From positions 1 to 46,572 of the IMG/VR virus record IMGVR_UViG_3300024520_000008: a DNA stretch of 46,572 nt. One strand, given 5' to 3'. A model generated the notes under the pieces. That model worked only from the letters and a program-made list of their open reading frames with translations. It was not told where the DNA came from and did not search any database. Origin of the DNA: a virus. This document shows, in pieces, positions 29,904-38,973 of the stretch. The translations under genes and the position numbers were made by a program. The number at the start of each line of letters is the position of its first letter. The stretch's first letter is position 1.

Positions 29904-31184
29904 TTAAACCGAAAGATTTCCTGCAATAGCAACCTTATTAACCGCACCCGCTAAAGTCGCTTCGAAAGTTACCCCCGAAAATAATCTAGCTAGTCTATCA
30001 GTTTCAGCAATATCAGAGACGTCCGGAATAAATATTACATAAGTACCGTTCCCCAAGGCGTCTGATGCTATCAAACCGTTGGATGCACCTAAATCAAGAA
30101 CTTCCCTAATGGTATTTTCAATAATATCACCTCCGGCGTCAGTGTAAGGTATTTTTTTAACATTTATTAATGTTAAATATAAATTCTCTTGAAGTCTAGC
30201 TTGCAACCAGTCGGCCCCACGAATAACGTCTATATATTCACCACTTGCCACAGTGCCGAATTTAACTGTAGCAACGCCAGCTATTGTTTCATATGTATTG
30301 CCGTTGTTACCAAAAACACCGGTCTGACCAGACTGAGAAGACAACAAGTTGTCAGGGGTAACACCAGTTAAAGTCTCGTACGCCCAATTTGAAGACCCCG
30401 GAACAGTTGGAAGCATCACACCTAACCAAGCGGCATCTATAAACTCGGTCGCCGTATTTCCGCTATAAACTGTCATAGTCCTATCGTAGTTCAACGCTTT
30501 CAATTGGTACATCAAACTCCCTGTGTCAGCAGCATCCAAATTATCAACGTCAGAAGTCCTAGCGACAAAGGTTCTTTTTAAAGGTTGTATTTTACTAGCG
30601 GCACTTAATATATCAGCTTCAACATTAGAAGTAATTGTTAAAGAGTACCAAGAAGAATCATAATCAAAACAGTTTTGTATTGCGTTCGACCAAGTTTCTT
30701 CAGCTGTATAAGATCCAGAGCCAGTTGCAGGACTCGCTGAAGGCGTGGATGCGGCCGTGTATTGAAAATTATCATCATCAATTACCACAATTTCAAAAGT
30801 GCCGTTGTATTCAGCTTCATTAAAACCTATAACCGTAACAGATGCCCCGTTTTCCAAATTATGGGCAGCCTTTTCAATATTAACAACATCAGCAGAAGGG
30901 TTAGTAGCCTCTGTGATTGCTGTGGAAGTGGCCACCACCTTTTTACCTATATAAACTCCTACAGGTGTTGCACTTTGTGAAAAAGCGGCAAGTGCCATCA
31001 AATACTCAACGTCAGTTTCTAAGAAATCAACTAGAACCTCACTTACATTAGTATAACTTTTTACCCTCCTATCAGTTTTCATACTTTCCCCAAGTATCAT
31101 TTGAATACCGAAACCTTGCTGCGTAACCGTTTTCGTAGAAAGACTAATTGAAATATCTATTATCTGATCTAATTTATTTGCCAT
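29904..31184 (-). CDS. Tail sheath protein, DUF3383 (426 aa)
   Basis: The N-terminal part (MANKLDQIIDISISLSTKTV) and the C-terminal block (EATLAGAVNKVAIAGNLSV) match the DUF3383 sheath family. Residues about 100-165 form a separate beta module (VNIEKAAHNLENGASVTVIG and NGTFEIVVIDDDNFQYTA) that resembles a widespread insertion domain in phage virion proteins. It probably decorates the outside of the sheath. The sheath contracts to drive the tube through the envelope. Confidence 0.88.
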   Translation of the reverse strand: MANKLDQIIDISISLSTKTVTQQGFGIQMILGESMKTDRRVKSYTNVSEVLVDFLETDVEYLMALAAFSQSATPVGVYIGKKVVATSTAITEATNPSADVVNIEKAAHNLENGASVTVIGFNEAEYNGTFEIVVIDDDNFQYTAASTPSASPATGSGSYTAEETWSNAIQNCFDYDSSWYSLTITSNVEADILSAASKIQPLKRTFVARTSDVDNLDAADTGSLMYQLKALNYDRTMTVYSGNTATEFIDAAWLGVMLPTVPGSSNWAYETLTGVTPDNLLSSQSGQTGVFGNNGNTYETIAGVATVKFGTVASGEYIDVIRGADWLQARLQENLYLTLINVKKIPYTDAGGDIIENTIREVLDLGASNGLIASDALGNGTYVIFIPDVSDIAETDRLARLFSGVTFEATLAGAVNKVAIAGNLSV

Positions 31185-31214
31185 ACTTTTTTATTTAATT
31201 ACTATTATTAAAAT

Positions 31215-31754
31215 TTATTCCACTATTAAGTCAATAGAAAAAGGATCGGTGCTGTTCTCACCTTGCACATCCCCCCCAATACTGATAGACTCAACGGCCG
31301 GAAGACTATTTCCCGATGCGGAATAATTCTTAGAAACCCTAAAAATCATTTCAAAAGCTGCCCGCGTTTCAAAACTATTATCAATATCAACAGTTATATC
31401 CGCAACATCACTCTCCAATCCTACATACGCTAATTTATTCTGACACAATAAATCTAAATTAGAACTTAAATTTAATGAAATATCCAAATTAGTTAAAATG
31501 TCCATCCCATCTTCGCTCACAGCAATCAGAGATAACACTATCTCCCTATCTCCCTGAGTTTGTATATTTTCGTTAGAATCTGGCGCACCTTCCCAATCAG
31601 TACCCCCTAAATTTCTCACTGTTGATATTTTCAAAATTATATAATCTCCACTTGGGGTGGGTGCATTTTGATTTGACCATATGACAGATTCTCCGGTCAG
31701 CGTGTTTATTACAGTCGCAATATTTGTTTTTAGACTCTTAAATACTATTGACAT
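31215..31754 (-). CDS. Tail terminator / neck protein, LIC_12616-like (179 aa)
   Basis: The sequence VIWSNQNAPTPSGDYIILKI (about residues 24-43) is the conserved part of the phage neck terminator family (LIC_12616). The protein is expected to cap the tail and join it to the head. It lies between the head-completion genes and the sheath, as expected. The C-terminal 40 residues are a low-complexity Ser/Gly/Asp tail. Confidence 0.75.
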   Translation of the reverse strand: MSIVFKSLKTNIATVINTLTGESVIWSNQNAPTPSGDYIILKISTVRNLGGTDWEGAPDSNENIQTQGDREIVLSLIAVSEDGMDILTNLDISLNLSSNLDLLCQNKLAYVGLESDVADITVDIDNSFETRAAFEMIFRVSKNYSASGNSLPAVESISIGGDVQGENSTDPFSIDLIVE

Positions 31755-31755
31755 A

Positions 31756-32127
31756 TCAAACCCCTATCGCAGGTAATTCATCATTTGTAACCCTTTTAGA
31801 AGCTAAAACTTTATAATGGTCAATTACCCCATTCGACCAAGGGTATACACTGACCACCTCGTAATCGTCGCCATCGATTATTATAATGTCGGGATTCATA
31901 CCACTTCCTCTAATTATCCCGATTAATCTCGTATCTGTGTAAAGTTTTGTAGTTTCCTCCTCCCTCCTATTCTCTGGTAATAACTTCATATCACTACCGG
32001 TAGCCGGTTGAATACTAGCTTCAATTTCTAAAGTAGTGTCCGCACCTGTAGACTCAAAAAAACCTGACGTATTATATGATCCTCCGGATTTCCTTTTAAC
32101 TGTAAATTTCCTTCTAAAACTACTCAT
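31756..32127 (-). CDS. Head completion / neck protein (123 aa)
   Basis: The small protein begins MSSFRRKFTVKRKSGGSYNT and has the pattern IIIDGDDYEVVSVYPWSNGV near the C-terminus, as found in head-tail joining proteins of the same gene cluster in related phages. It overlaps the gp10-like gene by 4 nt and is followed by the terminator gene after one base. No precise family name is assigned with confidence; the neck role is inferred from order. Confidence 0.7.
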   Translation of the reverse strand: MSSFRRKFTVKRKSGGSYNTSGFFESTGADTTLEIEASIQPATGSDMKLLPENRREEETTKLYTDTRLIGIIRGSGMNPDIIIIDGDDYEVVSVYPWSNGVIDHYKVLASKRVTNDELPAIGV

Positions 32128-32585
32128 ACATTTCTTAATTCACTTGAAACGCTTATCCTAAGTTCCCCTGTATCAATCAAAGGGTTGCTTGATTTCTTTT
32201 TTATTATAGTCGATTCCGCATTTGGAGGAGTTCTAAGAGTGACTATTTTTCTCCTGATCGCAGCTTCTTGTTTTAATCCTATTAATTTTAGTTTACTAAG
32301 TACCTTATGATTTCCGCTAGACCTATCCAATAATTTAGCTTTTCTAAGTATAGCATTGTGTATTTTGACAAAGTCCTTAGCAACATCCTTATAATTTTCA
32401 TTATAAGTTGATCTTAGAAACGATCTTTCAGGAATATTCCCACTACCAAACTCATTAACTACACCCTTGGTTATTACTTCATCCCCCACATCAGCGAATA
32501 ATCCCACTGCCACCTTCGCAGAGCCTAACGCCTTCAAAGCATCATAATAATTGCGGAATCCTGTATCTTTCGTTTTAACAGCCAC
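32124..32585 (-). CDS. HK97 gp10-like tail/head completion protein, probable GTG start (153 aa)
   Basis: The protein has the pattern KALGSAKVAVGLFADVG near the start, VVNEFGSGNIPERSFLRSTY in the middle and NPLIDTGELRISVSSEL at the end, as in HK97 gp10-like and virion morphogenesis proteins. Upstream TTG 32621 would overlap the previous gene by 47 nt; GTG 32585 gives an overlap of only 11 nt and the expected N-terminus, so I prefer it. It probably completes the head-tail interface. Confidence 0.78.
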   Translation of the reverse strand: MAVKTKDTGFRNYYDALKALGSAKVAVGLFADVGDEVITKGVVNEFGSGNIPERSFLRSTYNENYKDVAKDFVKIHNAILRKAKLLDRSSGNHKVLSKLKLIGLKQEAAIRRKIVTLRTPPNAESTIIKKKSSNPLIDTGELRISVSSELRNV

Positions 32586-32931
32586 CGCCCTGCATGTAAA
32601 ATTTTGGCACCCGTACCCCAATTAACCTGTTATAAGAATCTAAGTATTGGGTAGTGTTGGTTTCCGCTGAATTTCCTCCACCATACCCCCTGCTCAAATC
32701 CCCTTCTTTTTCTGAAGTAAGCACACCCTTCGAGTTGCCATCTCTAGAGCTTAACTCTAACAGATGAGCAGCGTAATAGGCCACAGCCATATTATAGGTG
32801 TTGGTATCTGTGAACAGAGTGCTATCCGTTTCGCTTATCGCCACACCTATAAACTTATTTTTAGTTTCTGTAGAATTGTTAGCATCAATTGTTGGGGCAA
32901 TACACGATAACCACTCGGGGGCCGTTGTCAT
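32575..32931 (-). CDS. DUF4054 head-tail connector protein (118 aa)
   Basis: The small helical protein has the DUF4054 pattern: MTTAPEWLSCIAPTIDAN, then MAVAYYAAHLLELSSRDG and a Gly/Ser-rich C-terminal loop with QYLDSYNRLIGV. The family is an adaptor of the head-tail connector type (gp6-like), binding below the portal. It shares one base with the preceding gene's stop. Confidence 0.82.
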   Translation of the reverse strand: MTTAPEWLSCIAPTIDANNSTETKNKFIGVAISETDSTLFTDTNTYNMAVAYYAAHLLELSSRDGNSKGVLTSEKEGDLSRGYGGGNSAETNTTQYLDSYNRLIGVRVPKFYMQGGGC

Positions 32932-33242
32932 TACTTCTTATTTTTAGTTAGTAATTTAGCAGACTTCTCTAACGTTTTTTCATTATCATCCGCTAGGTCA
33001 TCATCTTTAAAAATAAGAGAATCTTTCTCATCTTTCACAACAGTCCTTTTTTTTCTAGTTCTAACCGCAGGTTCTGCAACTTCGACTAACCCTGAAGTTT
33101 TTACCATTGCCTCGAACATTGGGTGACTCTTAACCAGCTTAGATTCTTCATCAGACAGTTCGTTCTCTCCACTTTTTAAAGTCACGCCTCCAGAAGGCGT
33201 TCTAAATCTTAAAACGCCTTTTGTCCTTTTTAATATTTTCAT
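32931..33242 (-). CDS. Hypothetical 103-aa head-region protein
   Basis: The N-terminal segment KRTKGVLRFRTPSGGVTL looks like a small beta hairpin domain. The C-terminal half is extremely rich in Lys, Asp and Glu (RTRKKRTVVKDEKDSLIF and following), so it is probably disordered. It lies between the major capsid and the DUF4054 connector. Proteins of this place and size are often minor head or connector components. No family is recognised. Confidence 0.6.
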   Translation of the reverse strand: MKILKRTKGVLRFRTPSGGVTLKSGENELSDEESKLVKSHPMFEAMVKTSGLVEVAEPAVRTRKKRTVVKDEKDSLIFKDDDLADDNEKTLEKSAKLLTKNKK

Positions 33243-33312
33243 ACAAATACCTGTTAATAGTTAATGAATACAGAATTGCCAAGAAGATAAAAACCTTGGT
33301 AAAATGCAAATT

Positions 33313-34341
33313 CTATATACCTGTGTTAATTGACATAGAATAAGGAAAAAATATTCTTGCCCCCCCACATCTAGCTTCTAAAATATTCTTAGTCGCAAGA
33401 TTCTTAACTTGTGGAGCATGAGGCATCAATCGTATAGGTAAAACCCCTTCAAGTTTCTCTTGAGAGTTATTATAAAGACAAAATCCAGATTCTGTTCCTC
33501 CTACAAAGGAATTTTTAATCTGCTGCATTTTTACAACCCTTAAATTATATTCCTGTTCAATATACTTAAGAACTGACATACCCGAATAGTTAGTAACATC
33601 AAGAGCAAGCTTCCTGATATATTCGTAATTAGTATTGTCGAGAATCATAGTGTTTGCCATCTCATTACCTTTACTGATGTCGTCCATATCATCCATAGCA
33701 GAAGAAACATCGTTCAGAATATTCTGAGGGGTTTTACTTGTCCATAAAGTGGAGGAACCTGCACCTGTGGGGGCAACAGCAGAAATAGGAACATTGGCAT
33801 TGTTAAACATACCCGTTATCCCGTATCTGATATCACCAAAGCCCAGCATCTTCTCTATCTTCTGATCTACAGCACGTCTTGCAGCCAAGGCCTTATTAGT
33901 GACTACAGAATGGCCAACCTTATTGAGCATTCTATCACGTCTAGCGTCTTGCACAGAGTAAATATAAGAATCCGCAACAGATTTAATTTTGTTAATCTCC
34001 TCTTCCCCGAACACTTCGACAGTATTGATATCGTCCGCGAAATCTGAAATAATATCAGCTTCACCTGTGGAGTCTAAAATGTTATAAGTATCAGTCTCAG
34101 CACCTTCAGGAATTGCAGTGTTTATTGGTAGTAAACCACCATTCAACAATTTCAATTCAGAATATACAGGTGAAAATATTTTTTGACGAATAAATTCAAG
34201 ATTTCTTGCAAAAAAGAAAGCTTCATCCTTTTTTAAAATACCAACCTGATCAGCAGCTCTTTCATAGGCTTGGAATTCATTTGAAGAAATATCAATTTTT
34301 AACTCCTCCCCATTATCTAATTTAAAAGTTTTTATAGTCAT
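33313..34341 (-). CDS. Major capsid protein, DUF2184 (342 aa)
   Basis: The sequence matches the DUF2184 capsid family: FFFARNLEFIRQKIFSPVYS near residue 45, then INTAIPEGAETDTYNI and DARRDRMLNKVGHSVVTN. Later come the QNILNDVSSAMDDMDDISKG segment and EARCGGARIFFPYSMSINTG at the end. It has the HK97 fold and forms the icosahedral shell. It is located right after the cement protein and the protease-scaffold. A 70-bp gap downstream shows no clear terminator. Confidence 0.88.
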   Translation of the reverse strand: MTIKTFKLDNGEELKIDISSNEFQAYERAADQVGILKKDEAFFFARNLEFIRQKIFSPVYSELKLLNGGLLPINTAIPEGAETDTYNILDSTGEADIISDFADDINTVEVFGEEEINKIKSVADSYIYSVQDARRDRMLNKVGHSVVTNKALAARRAVDQKIEKMLGFGDIRYGITGMFNNANVPISAVAPTGAGSSTLWTSKTPQNILNDVSSAMDDMDDISKGNEMANTMILDNTNYEYIRKLALDVTNYSGMSVLKYIEQEYNLRVVKMQQIKNSFVGGTESGFCLYNNSQEKLEGVLPIRLMPHAPQVKNLATKNILEARCGGARIFFPYSMSINTGI

Positions 34342-34366
34342 TTTGTTACTAATTATAAGTTATTAA

Positions 34367-35128
34367 TTATGGTTGGTTAATTTCTAGTTTCGCTAAAACC
34401 GGAGACCCCGTTGTACCGGAGGCAGCACTTACAAATTTAGCACTAGAAACAACTAAGTTCCCCGAAGATACATTTGTAAAGTTACCTTGATTTGAAGTGT
34501 CTGACTTATCATTGGCAATATATACAGGGTCACCATAAGCGACACTAGAAATAACATTAACCCATATTACGCCTTTAGTTAAAACATTAACCCCTTCGCA
34601 TATTTGATAGTTGTCATCACCTCCAACTGTTACAGGTTGTCCATGTCTCAGAACACTAACACCTTCTACAACATCAGAAGAACTATAAATAACAGAACCT
34701 GTCGCTTGAGAAGCTCCTGCGGCAACAACCACATTGTCCACTGTGATATTCTCACCAGTATCAGTAGTTATCACGATAGTCCTAGAAGCACCATCTACAG
34801 CACTTATCCCTGTTAAAGCGTCAATTGACGCAACAAGTAACGCTTTAGTAGTCGCCTGATCGGTTAGGAAGGTGACTTCCGCAATCGGAACACCATTAAC
34901 ATTTAGATTTATAGTGTTAGAAGTTACGAAATCTGCATCAAAATCAAGAGTGGCTATATTTTTAGCTATATTCTTAACATCCAAACCTCCCACAATACCT
35001 TTAACAACACCCTTTCCAAAGTTGATGACCTCTTGGGCGTTTCTACTTTTAATGTTCCAATTTTCTAAAGTTGCAACTTGACCTGCTTGGCCAACGTCAT
35101 AATAATCTTGATATTTTATAATAGGCAT
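34367..35128 (-). CDS. Capsid cement/decoration protein with beta insertion (253 aa)
   Basis: The beginning MPIIKYQDYYDVGQAGQVAT and the end, with VLRHGQPVTVGGDDNYQICE and VYIANDKSDTSNQGNFT, match structural cement proteins of the Gp24/DUF2190 type. Between them, at about residues 55-145, there is an additional beta module (DADFVTSNTINLNVNGVPI and IDALTGISAVDGASRTIVIT) like those found in phage tail and capsid insertions. It probably stabilises the shell after expansion. It precedes the capsid gene by 25 bases. Confidence 0.75.
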   Translation of the reverse strand: MPIIKYQDYYDVGQAGQVATLENWNIKSRNAQEVINFGKGVVKGIVGGLDVKNIAKNIATLDFDADFVTSNTINLNVNGVPIAEVTFLTDQATTKALLVASIDALTGISAVDGASRTIVITTDTGENITVDNVVVAAGASQATGSVIYSSSDVVEGVSVLRHGQPVTVGGDDNYQICEGVNVLTKGVIWVNVISSVAYGDPVYIANDKSDTSNQGNFTNVSSGNLVVSSAKFVSAASGTTGSPVLAKLEINQP

Positions 35129-35133
35129 AATAA

Positions 35134-35664
35134 TTATTTATTTAAGGTTGATCTTTTAAGTAAGTCTGCTTGTAAATCTGAATTGCTAATTGCAATATCT
35201 GATCCAGAAGAGTCTTTCTTATTACTAGCTACTCTAAAATTCTCAGCCAAATTTAAATCTTTCCTAAGATCTAAAACAGCATCGAATCTGGCGGTTAGAT
35301 AGTCTTCGCTTTTTTCATCAGACTTGAACTCCGGGGAAAATGCACAAATAACTTTAGATTTAAGCTCCGAATCAGAAAGAGAAGATAAATCCTCATCCTC
35401 TTTTAAAAATTCACCGCATTTTCTTTCTAAAGATATTCTATCTTTAACCTTCTTAGCTATTTCCTCAGAATTGTCTTTTTTGGACAGCTCATCAAATTTA
35501 ACTTTTAAAGCATCTCTTTCACCTTCCAAAGAATCTACTTTTATTTTCAATACTCTCTCAGAGTCCTTAAGAAAGGAATTATCTGTTTCAAGAGTATTAA
35601 GCTTTTTTAAAAGCTGCTCCGAAACTTCAATTTCTTCATCATCAAGCTTATATTTTTTCAACAT
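35134..35664 (-). CDS. Possible nested scaffold protein (internal start, 176 aa)
   Basis: The ATG at 35664 is in frame with the protease-scaffold gene (codon 202) and begins MLKKYKLDDEEIEVSEQLL, just after the Asn-rich linker encoded by an AAT repeat. The product would be the free coiled-coil scaffold, as with lambda Nu3 inside gpC. No clear Shine-Dalgarno sequence is visible, so this is a hypothesis. Confidence 0.4.
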   Translation of the reverse strand: MLKKYKLDDEEIEVSEQLLKKLNTLETDNSFLKDSERVLKIKVDSLEGERDALKVKFDELSKKDNSEEIAKKVKDRISLERKCGEFLKEDEDLSSLSDSELKSKVICAFSPEFKSDEKSEDYLTARFDAVLDLRKDLNLAENFRVASNKKDSSGSDIAISNSDLQADLLKRSTLNK

Positions 35665-36267
35665 AATCAAATTATTATTATTATTTAAGTTATTAGAAAC
35701 ACAAATAGCCTCTTGTCCATCAAGTCTAAGTTTGGCTTTGTCGCCAGCCCTACCTTGAAAAACAATAGCCAAATGATTACCCTTTATGTCCGTTTGGACA
35801 TGATCATATCTTTCACCTTTATAAACTCCGTCCTTTTTAATTAGATTAACCTTATACCCATAAGATAATCCCCTTTTACCCGCGTTTATTTGCTCGATGG
35901 TATTTTTATCAGTTATTTTTAATTTTGTAACTAGGAAGTTGTCTTGTTTCTTTATTTCTTCCCCTGTGTACCCTACTGAAAGCTGTTTCACATTGTCAGC
36001 GTTCACCTCTTCTTCAGGGTGATCGTTTGTTATAGGTAACATTTTTAAAGAATTTACGGCATCATCCTTAAAAACTTCTTCCGGCAGCCTCAACTCTCTT
36101 TGTACAGACCCATCAGCCCGCATATAATTGAATACACCTGTGCGGGTAGCAACAGCATAACCTTCCAAATAACCCTCATCGGTTTTGGTTAAACCTGCGT
36201 TATCCAAATTAAGATTGTCATACCGTATAGCTTCAACAAAGTCTAATTTTGAGCTATCAATTGTCAT
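35134..36267 (-). CDS. DUF2213 prohead protease fused to scaffold (377 aa)
   Basis: Residues 1 to about 190 match DUF2213: GYLEGYAVATRTGVFNYM, LRLPEEVFKDDAVNSLK, MLPITNDHPEEEVNADN (candidate catalytic His) and AGKRGLSYGYKVNL. This is the phage prohead protease domain. After an Asn-rich linker the rest is a long charged coiled coil ending ISNSDLQADLLKRSTLNK, typical of scaffolding. A protein of this type builds the prohead and then digests the scaffold. An internal ATG at codon 202 suggests that the scaffold part is also made separately. Confidence 0.85.
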   Translation of the reverse strand: MTIDSSKLDFVEAIRYDNLNLDNAGLTKTDEGYLEGYAVATRTGVFNYMRADGSVQRELRLPEEVFKDDAVNSLKMLPITNDHPEEEVNADNVKQLSVGYTGEEIKKQDNFLVTKLKITDKNTIEQINAGKRGLSYGYKVNLIKKDGVYKGERYDHVQTDIKGNHLAIVFQGRAGDKAKLRLDGQEAICVSNNLNNNNNLIMLKKYKLDDEEIEVSEQLLKKLNTLETDNSFLKDSERVLKIKVDSLEGERDALKVKFDELSKKDNSEEIAKKVKDRISLERKCGEFLKEDEDLSSLSDSELKSKVICAFSPEFKSDEKSEDYLTARFDAVLDLRKDLNLAENFRVASNKKDSSGSDIAISNSDLQADLLKRSTLNK

Positions 36268-36287
36268 ATTGTCTTTCTCTACAATCT

Positions 36288-36770
36288 TTAATTAACGTTT
36301 ATTTTTTTTGACTTATCTAAATTCACTTTTGAAAATAAAAAAGCATTAAATAATTTTGTTCCTTTCCTCTCTATTATTTTTATCGTTTTATTATCATTAT
36401 ATAAATTATACCTCAGCACGTCTTTAGCTTCAATATAAACAACCAAATTACAATTCTTAGACTTAGCAAAATCTTTTAAACTTTGTTCGTCGACAAGAAA
36501 TGTATCATCAGTTGAAAATTTAGTAATATGTGTGATCGCATATTCTTCTAAATCAACAGACAACACAAGTAAATTCGTAGGTATCTCTTTTAAACTTTTT
36601 AATTTTATTAATTTTACTCTATTAACCTTTTCATTAACTTTTCTTAAATAAAGATCAGTATCAAACGTATTTTCTTTCAAAAATTGTTCAAACTCAACCT
36701 TTAAAAGAAATCTATTTAAAGGTGTACAAGATATAATAGATGCTAAAATTACAATTGTAAATAGTTTCAT
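36288..36770 (-). CDS. Lipoprotein inside the head gene cluster (160 aa)
   Basis: The N-terminus MKLFTIVILASIISC has a hydrophobic core and a lipobox with Cys15, so it should be exported and lipidated. The mature part is a charged alpha/beta domain with strands LLVLSVDLEEY and LVVYIEAKDVL. No family is recognised. A lipoprotein is out of place between the MuF and protease-scaffold genes. Phage lipoproteins of this size often mask a receptor to prevent superinfection (T5 Llp, Cor). Such a role is plausible, but not shown by the sequence. Confidence 0.65.
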   Translation of the reverse strand: MKLFTIVILASIISCTPLNRFLLKVEFEQFLKENTFDTDLYLRKVNEKVNRVKLIKLKSLKEIPTNLLVLSVDLEEYAITHITKFSTDDTFLVDEQSLKDFAKSKNCNLVVYIEAKDVLRYNLYNDNKTIKIIERKGTKLFNAFLFSKVNLDKSKKINVN

Positions 36771-36781
36771 ATATTTATTCC

Positions 36782-37642
36782 CTAATCAAACATTTCATCA
36801 GTTATTATTGGCTGAGCGGTACATCTACATAATGGGTCTGACCCGGGATGACCTGTAATAGGTGATGGTTTATCCCAAGTATATTCCTTTTTCTCATTAT
36901 TCAGGTGTGTCTGTCTCTCACGTTCATCTAAAGAACCACTCCACCAATATCTATCTATCCCTAACTCTTGCTGCCTCAATTGTGCCAAGTTACCATTAAA
37001 CTTGTTTGTTTGATCTCTAGCGATCCGTCTAGCCCTGTTCTCACCTATATTAAAATTATTAACTAACTCTTCCTTTATTACTTTAACACCTTTACCCGCA
37101 GCCAAATTTCTAAACAATGTTTGCTCCATCCTAGCCGCCTGTTCTACTGACAGCTTTTTAATTAAAGCTGCGTTCTCAGCTTGAAACAATCTAATTTGAG
37201 GTATTAAATAAGGCTCAGACATTAACGGGTTTACACTAACTGCCGAACGAACGACCTTTATTAATTGTGATTTGTTATATGTAGATATTCTAATTGCCTG
37301 TTGCCCTGTTAACTCATTGAGGGTTGGATCACTGATAAACGTAGAAGAAGTTAAAACGGTAGCCTTTATAATCTCCTCAACGTTATTAACTAAATCCGCA
37401 TCTAATCTCTTATTATTTTGATCAAATCTTTCCATCTTAGCTTGCTCAACCAAAGAAGGTAATCTGAATAAAACATATTCCAGTGACGTTTTTCCCATCA
37501 CCCTCTGCAAAGACACTAGCTCCCTTTCGTAAATCCGCTGTGCGTTATGGGGATAAAGCCATTTTGAATAATTTTCCCTAACCCTAACTTCCCCATTGTT
37601 TGCAAGTAGAGCCTGCTGTTTAAATATTGGATTTAAGGCCAT
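36782..37642 (-). CDS. Head morphogenesis protein, phage Mu gpF / SPP1 gp7-like (286 aa)
   Basis: The C-terminal MuF domain is clear: ARRIARDQTNKFNGNLAQLR, then GIDRYWWSGSLDERERQTH and HPGSDPLCRCTAQPII at the end. The N-terminal half is helical with the pattern QRVMGKTSLEYVLFRLPSL in the first quarter. MuF proteins are minor head components associated with the portal and often injected with DNA. The gene follows the portal with one overlapping base. Confidence 0.88.
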   Translation of the reverse strand: MALNPIFKQQALLANNGEVRVRENYSKWLYPHNAQRIYERELVSLQRVMGKTSLEYVLFRLPSLVEQAKMERFDQNNKRLDADLVNNVEEIIKATVLTSSTFISDPTLNELTGQQAIRISTYNKSQLIKVVRSAVSVNPLMSEPYLIPQIRLFQAENAALIKKLSVEQAARMEQTLFRNLAAGKGVKVIKEELVNNFNIGENRARRIARDQTNKFNGNLAQLRQQELGIDRYWWSGSLDERERQTHLNNEKKEYTWDKPSPITGHPGSDPLCRCTAQPIITDEMFD

Positions 37643-38973
37643 TATTCATTTTCTTCATTTGGATTGTTGTCTTCTTCCATTCCTCTTATATCAACTTCAC
37701 CCTCCGCCTCGGTTTCAATTGAATAAACACCTCCCCCAAATCTACTTTCTCTAACTTCTAAGGGATCAAGAACTCCGTTATTTATATAAATCTGATCCGT
37801 TTCGGCTTGTTGTTTTCTCATGACAACTTTCTCATTGTCGGTTTGCTGCCATAGAGAATTGAACTCAATGCTGTAAACCGCACTACCATCAATCTTAGAA
37901 TCCTTTGCCAACATTATATAATTATTTAATTTTAATAATGGATCGAGCATCTCTTCTTGTTGATCAGATTTGATCCTGTCATAATAAACCCGCAACTCAT
38001 TATCATCGTTACCCCCTAAAGATTTACCCCTGATACCAAACAACATAGGTGGTACACCCATGACACCAAATAACGCGGTTTGCGCCTTAGTGAAAGTTTC
38101 AGCAACACCCGTTAATGTTTGATTCACAGCATCAAAATCCTCTTCATTGTCCAGAAGTAATGTGGTAGAAACAGATTTAGCCAAATCAAACATTGCTATT
38201 CTAGCTTCTAATTGTTTTACTCCGTCGGGTGAGGATAAGAGATTCATCAGACCCCCAATCTTTAAAACGTCAATATTAGCCTTAGTTAATGATCTGAATA
38301 AGGCTTGTTGAGCCAGTCCATAATCTTCCATTTCTTCATGAATAGCCTGTAAGATTGACAACCCCCAGTAAATTTCATAATTTGTTTGCAATCCCAATTC
38401 GTCAAACGGGTAATATTCCCCATTGAAAACTAAACATCTACTTTCATGAATAATTAAATTTTGATTACCTGTCATAACGTTAAAAAATTCAGGATCACCG
38501 AATTTACTACTTGTGGAATCTGTGTAATAATTCATGGTGTCGATTGTCACATATTTACGACTAAAGAATTTCAGTTTCTTTACAGATTTTATATTGTTAA
38601 TATTTACAGGATCGTTAGGTTCACCCCCATCATCAATGACCATAAAAATTATTGATCCACCAAAAAGTTTAGAACATCTCAAAGCGTTTTTGAATTCCAT
38701 CTTAGCTTTCAAATTATCTAGATAAGATAATAACACCCCGTCAGTGTCCTCTGGAATAGTTATCCACTGCCTAGTCATATCATCGCTAAGAAGATCTATA
38801 TATCTTTTAGTTAGGCCGTTACCCGCATACAAGGACGCAAATAGAGAATCATCTGCTAAATTAATAAGAAAACCCGAATTACCTGATTTTCTTACACCTA
38901 ATTTCTTAGCACAATCTACATAACCATCATTGTTAAGGGTATATGCGTCACCTTCTTCAATTTTTTTTGTCAT
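37642..38973 (-). CDS. Portal protein, DUF1073 (443 aa)
   Basis: The protein fits the DUF1073 portal pattern: LYAGNGLTKRYIDLLSDDMT, LRCSKLFGGSIIFMVIDDGG, IIHESRCLVFNGEYYPFDE, and LFGVMGVPPMLFGIRGKSLG near residue 310. The C-terminal 30 residues are acidic and disordered. The portal is the 12-subunit entry ring for DNA packaging and the base of the connector. It overlaps TerL by 4 nt. Confidence 0.88.
   Translation of the reverse strand: MTKKIEEGDAYTLNNDGYVDCAKKLGVRKSGNSGFLINLADDSLFASLYAGNGLTKRYIDLLSDDMTRQWITIPEDTDGVLLSYLDNLKAKMEFKNALRCSKLFGGSIIFMVIDDGGEPNDPVNINNIKSVKKLKFFSRKYVTIDTMNYYTDSTSSKFGDPEFFNVMTGNQNLIIHESRCLVFNGEYYPFDELGLQTNYEIYWGLSILQAIHEEMEDYGLAQQALFRSLTKANIDVLKIGGLMNLLSSPDGVKQLEARIAMFDLAKSVSTTLLLDNEEDFDAVNQTLTGVAETFTKAQTALFGVMGVPPMLFGIRGKSLGGNDDNELRVYYDRIKSDQQEEMLDPLLKLNNYIMLAKDSKIDGSAVYSIEFNSLWQQTDNEKVVMRKQQAETDQIYINNGVLDPLEVRESRFGGGVYSIETEAEGEVDIRGMEEDNNPNEENE

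Noticed and set aside
33276-33302. Hairpin (CCAAG/CTTGG) downstream of the major capsid gene as terminator
   Set aside because: The stem has only five perfect pairs on the minus strand and there is no T-run; capsid and connector genes are probably cotranscribed.
37642-38973. Anti-CBASS Acb1 activity for the DUF1073 protein
   Set aside because: Databases sometimes attach this label to the family, but the sequence is a normal portal and I do not see a pair of 2H phosphoesterase motifs.
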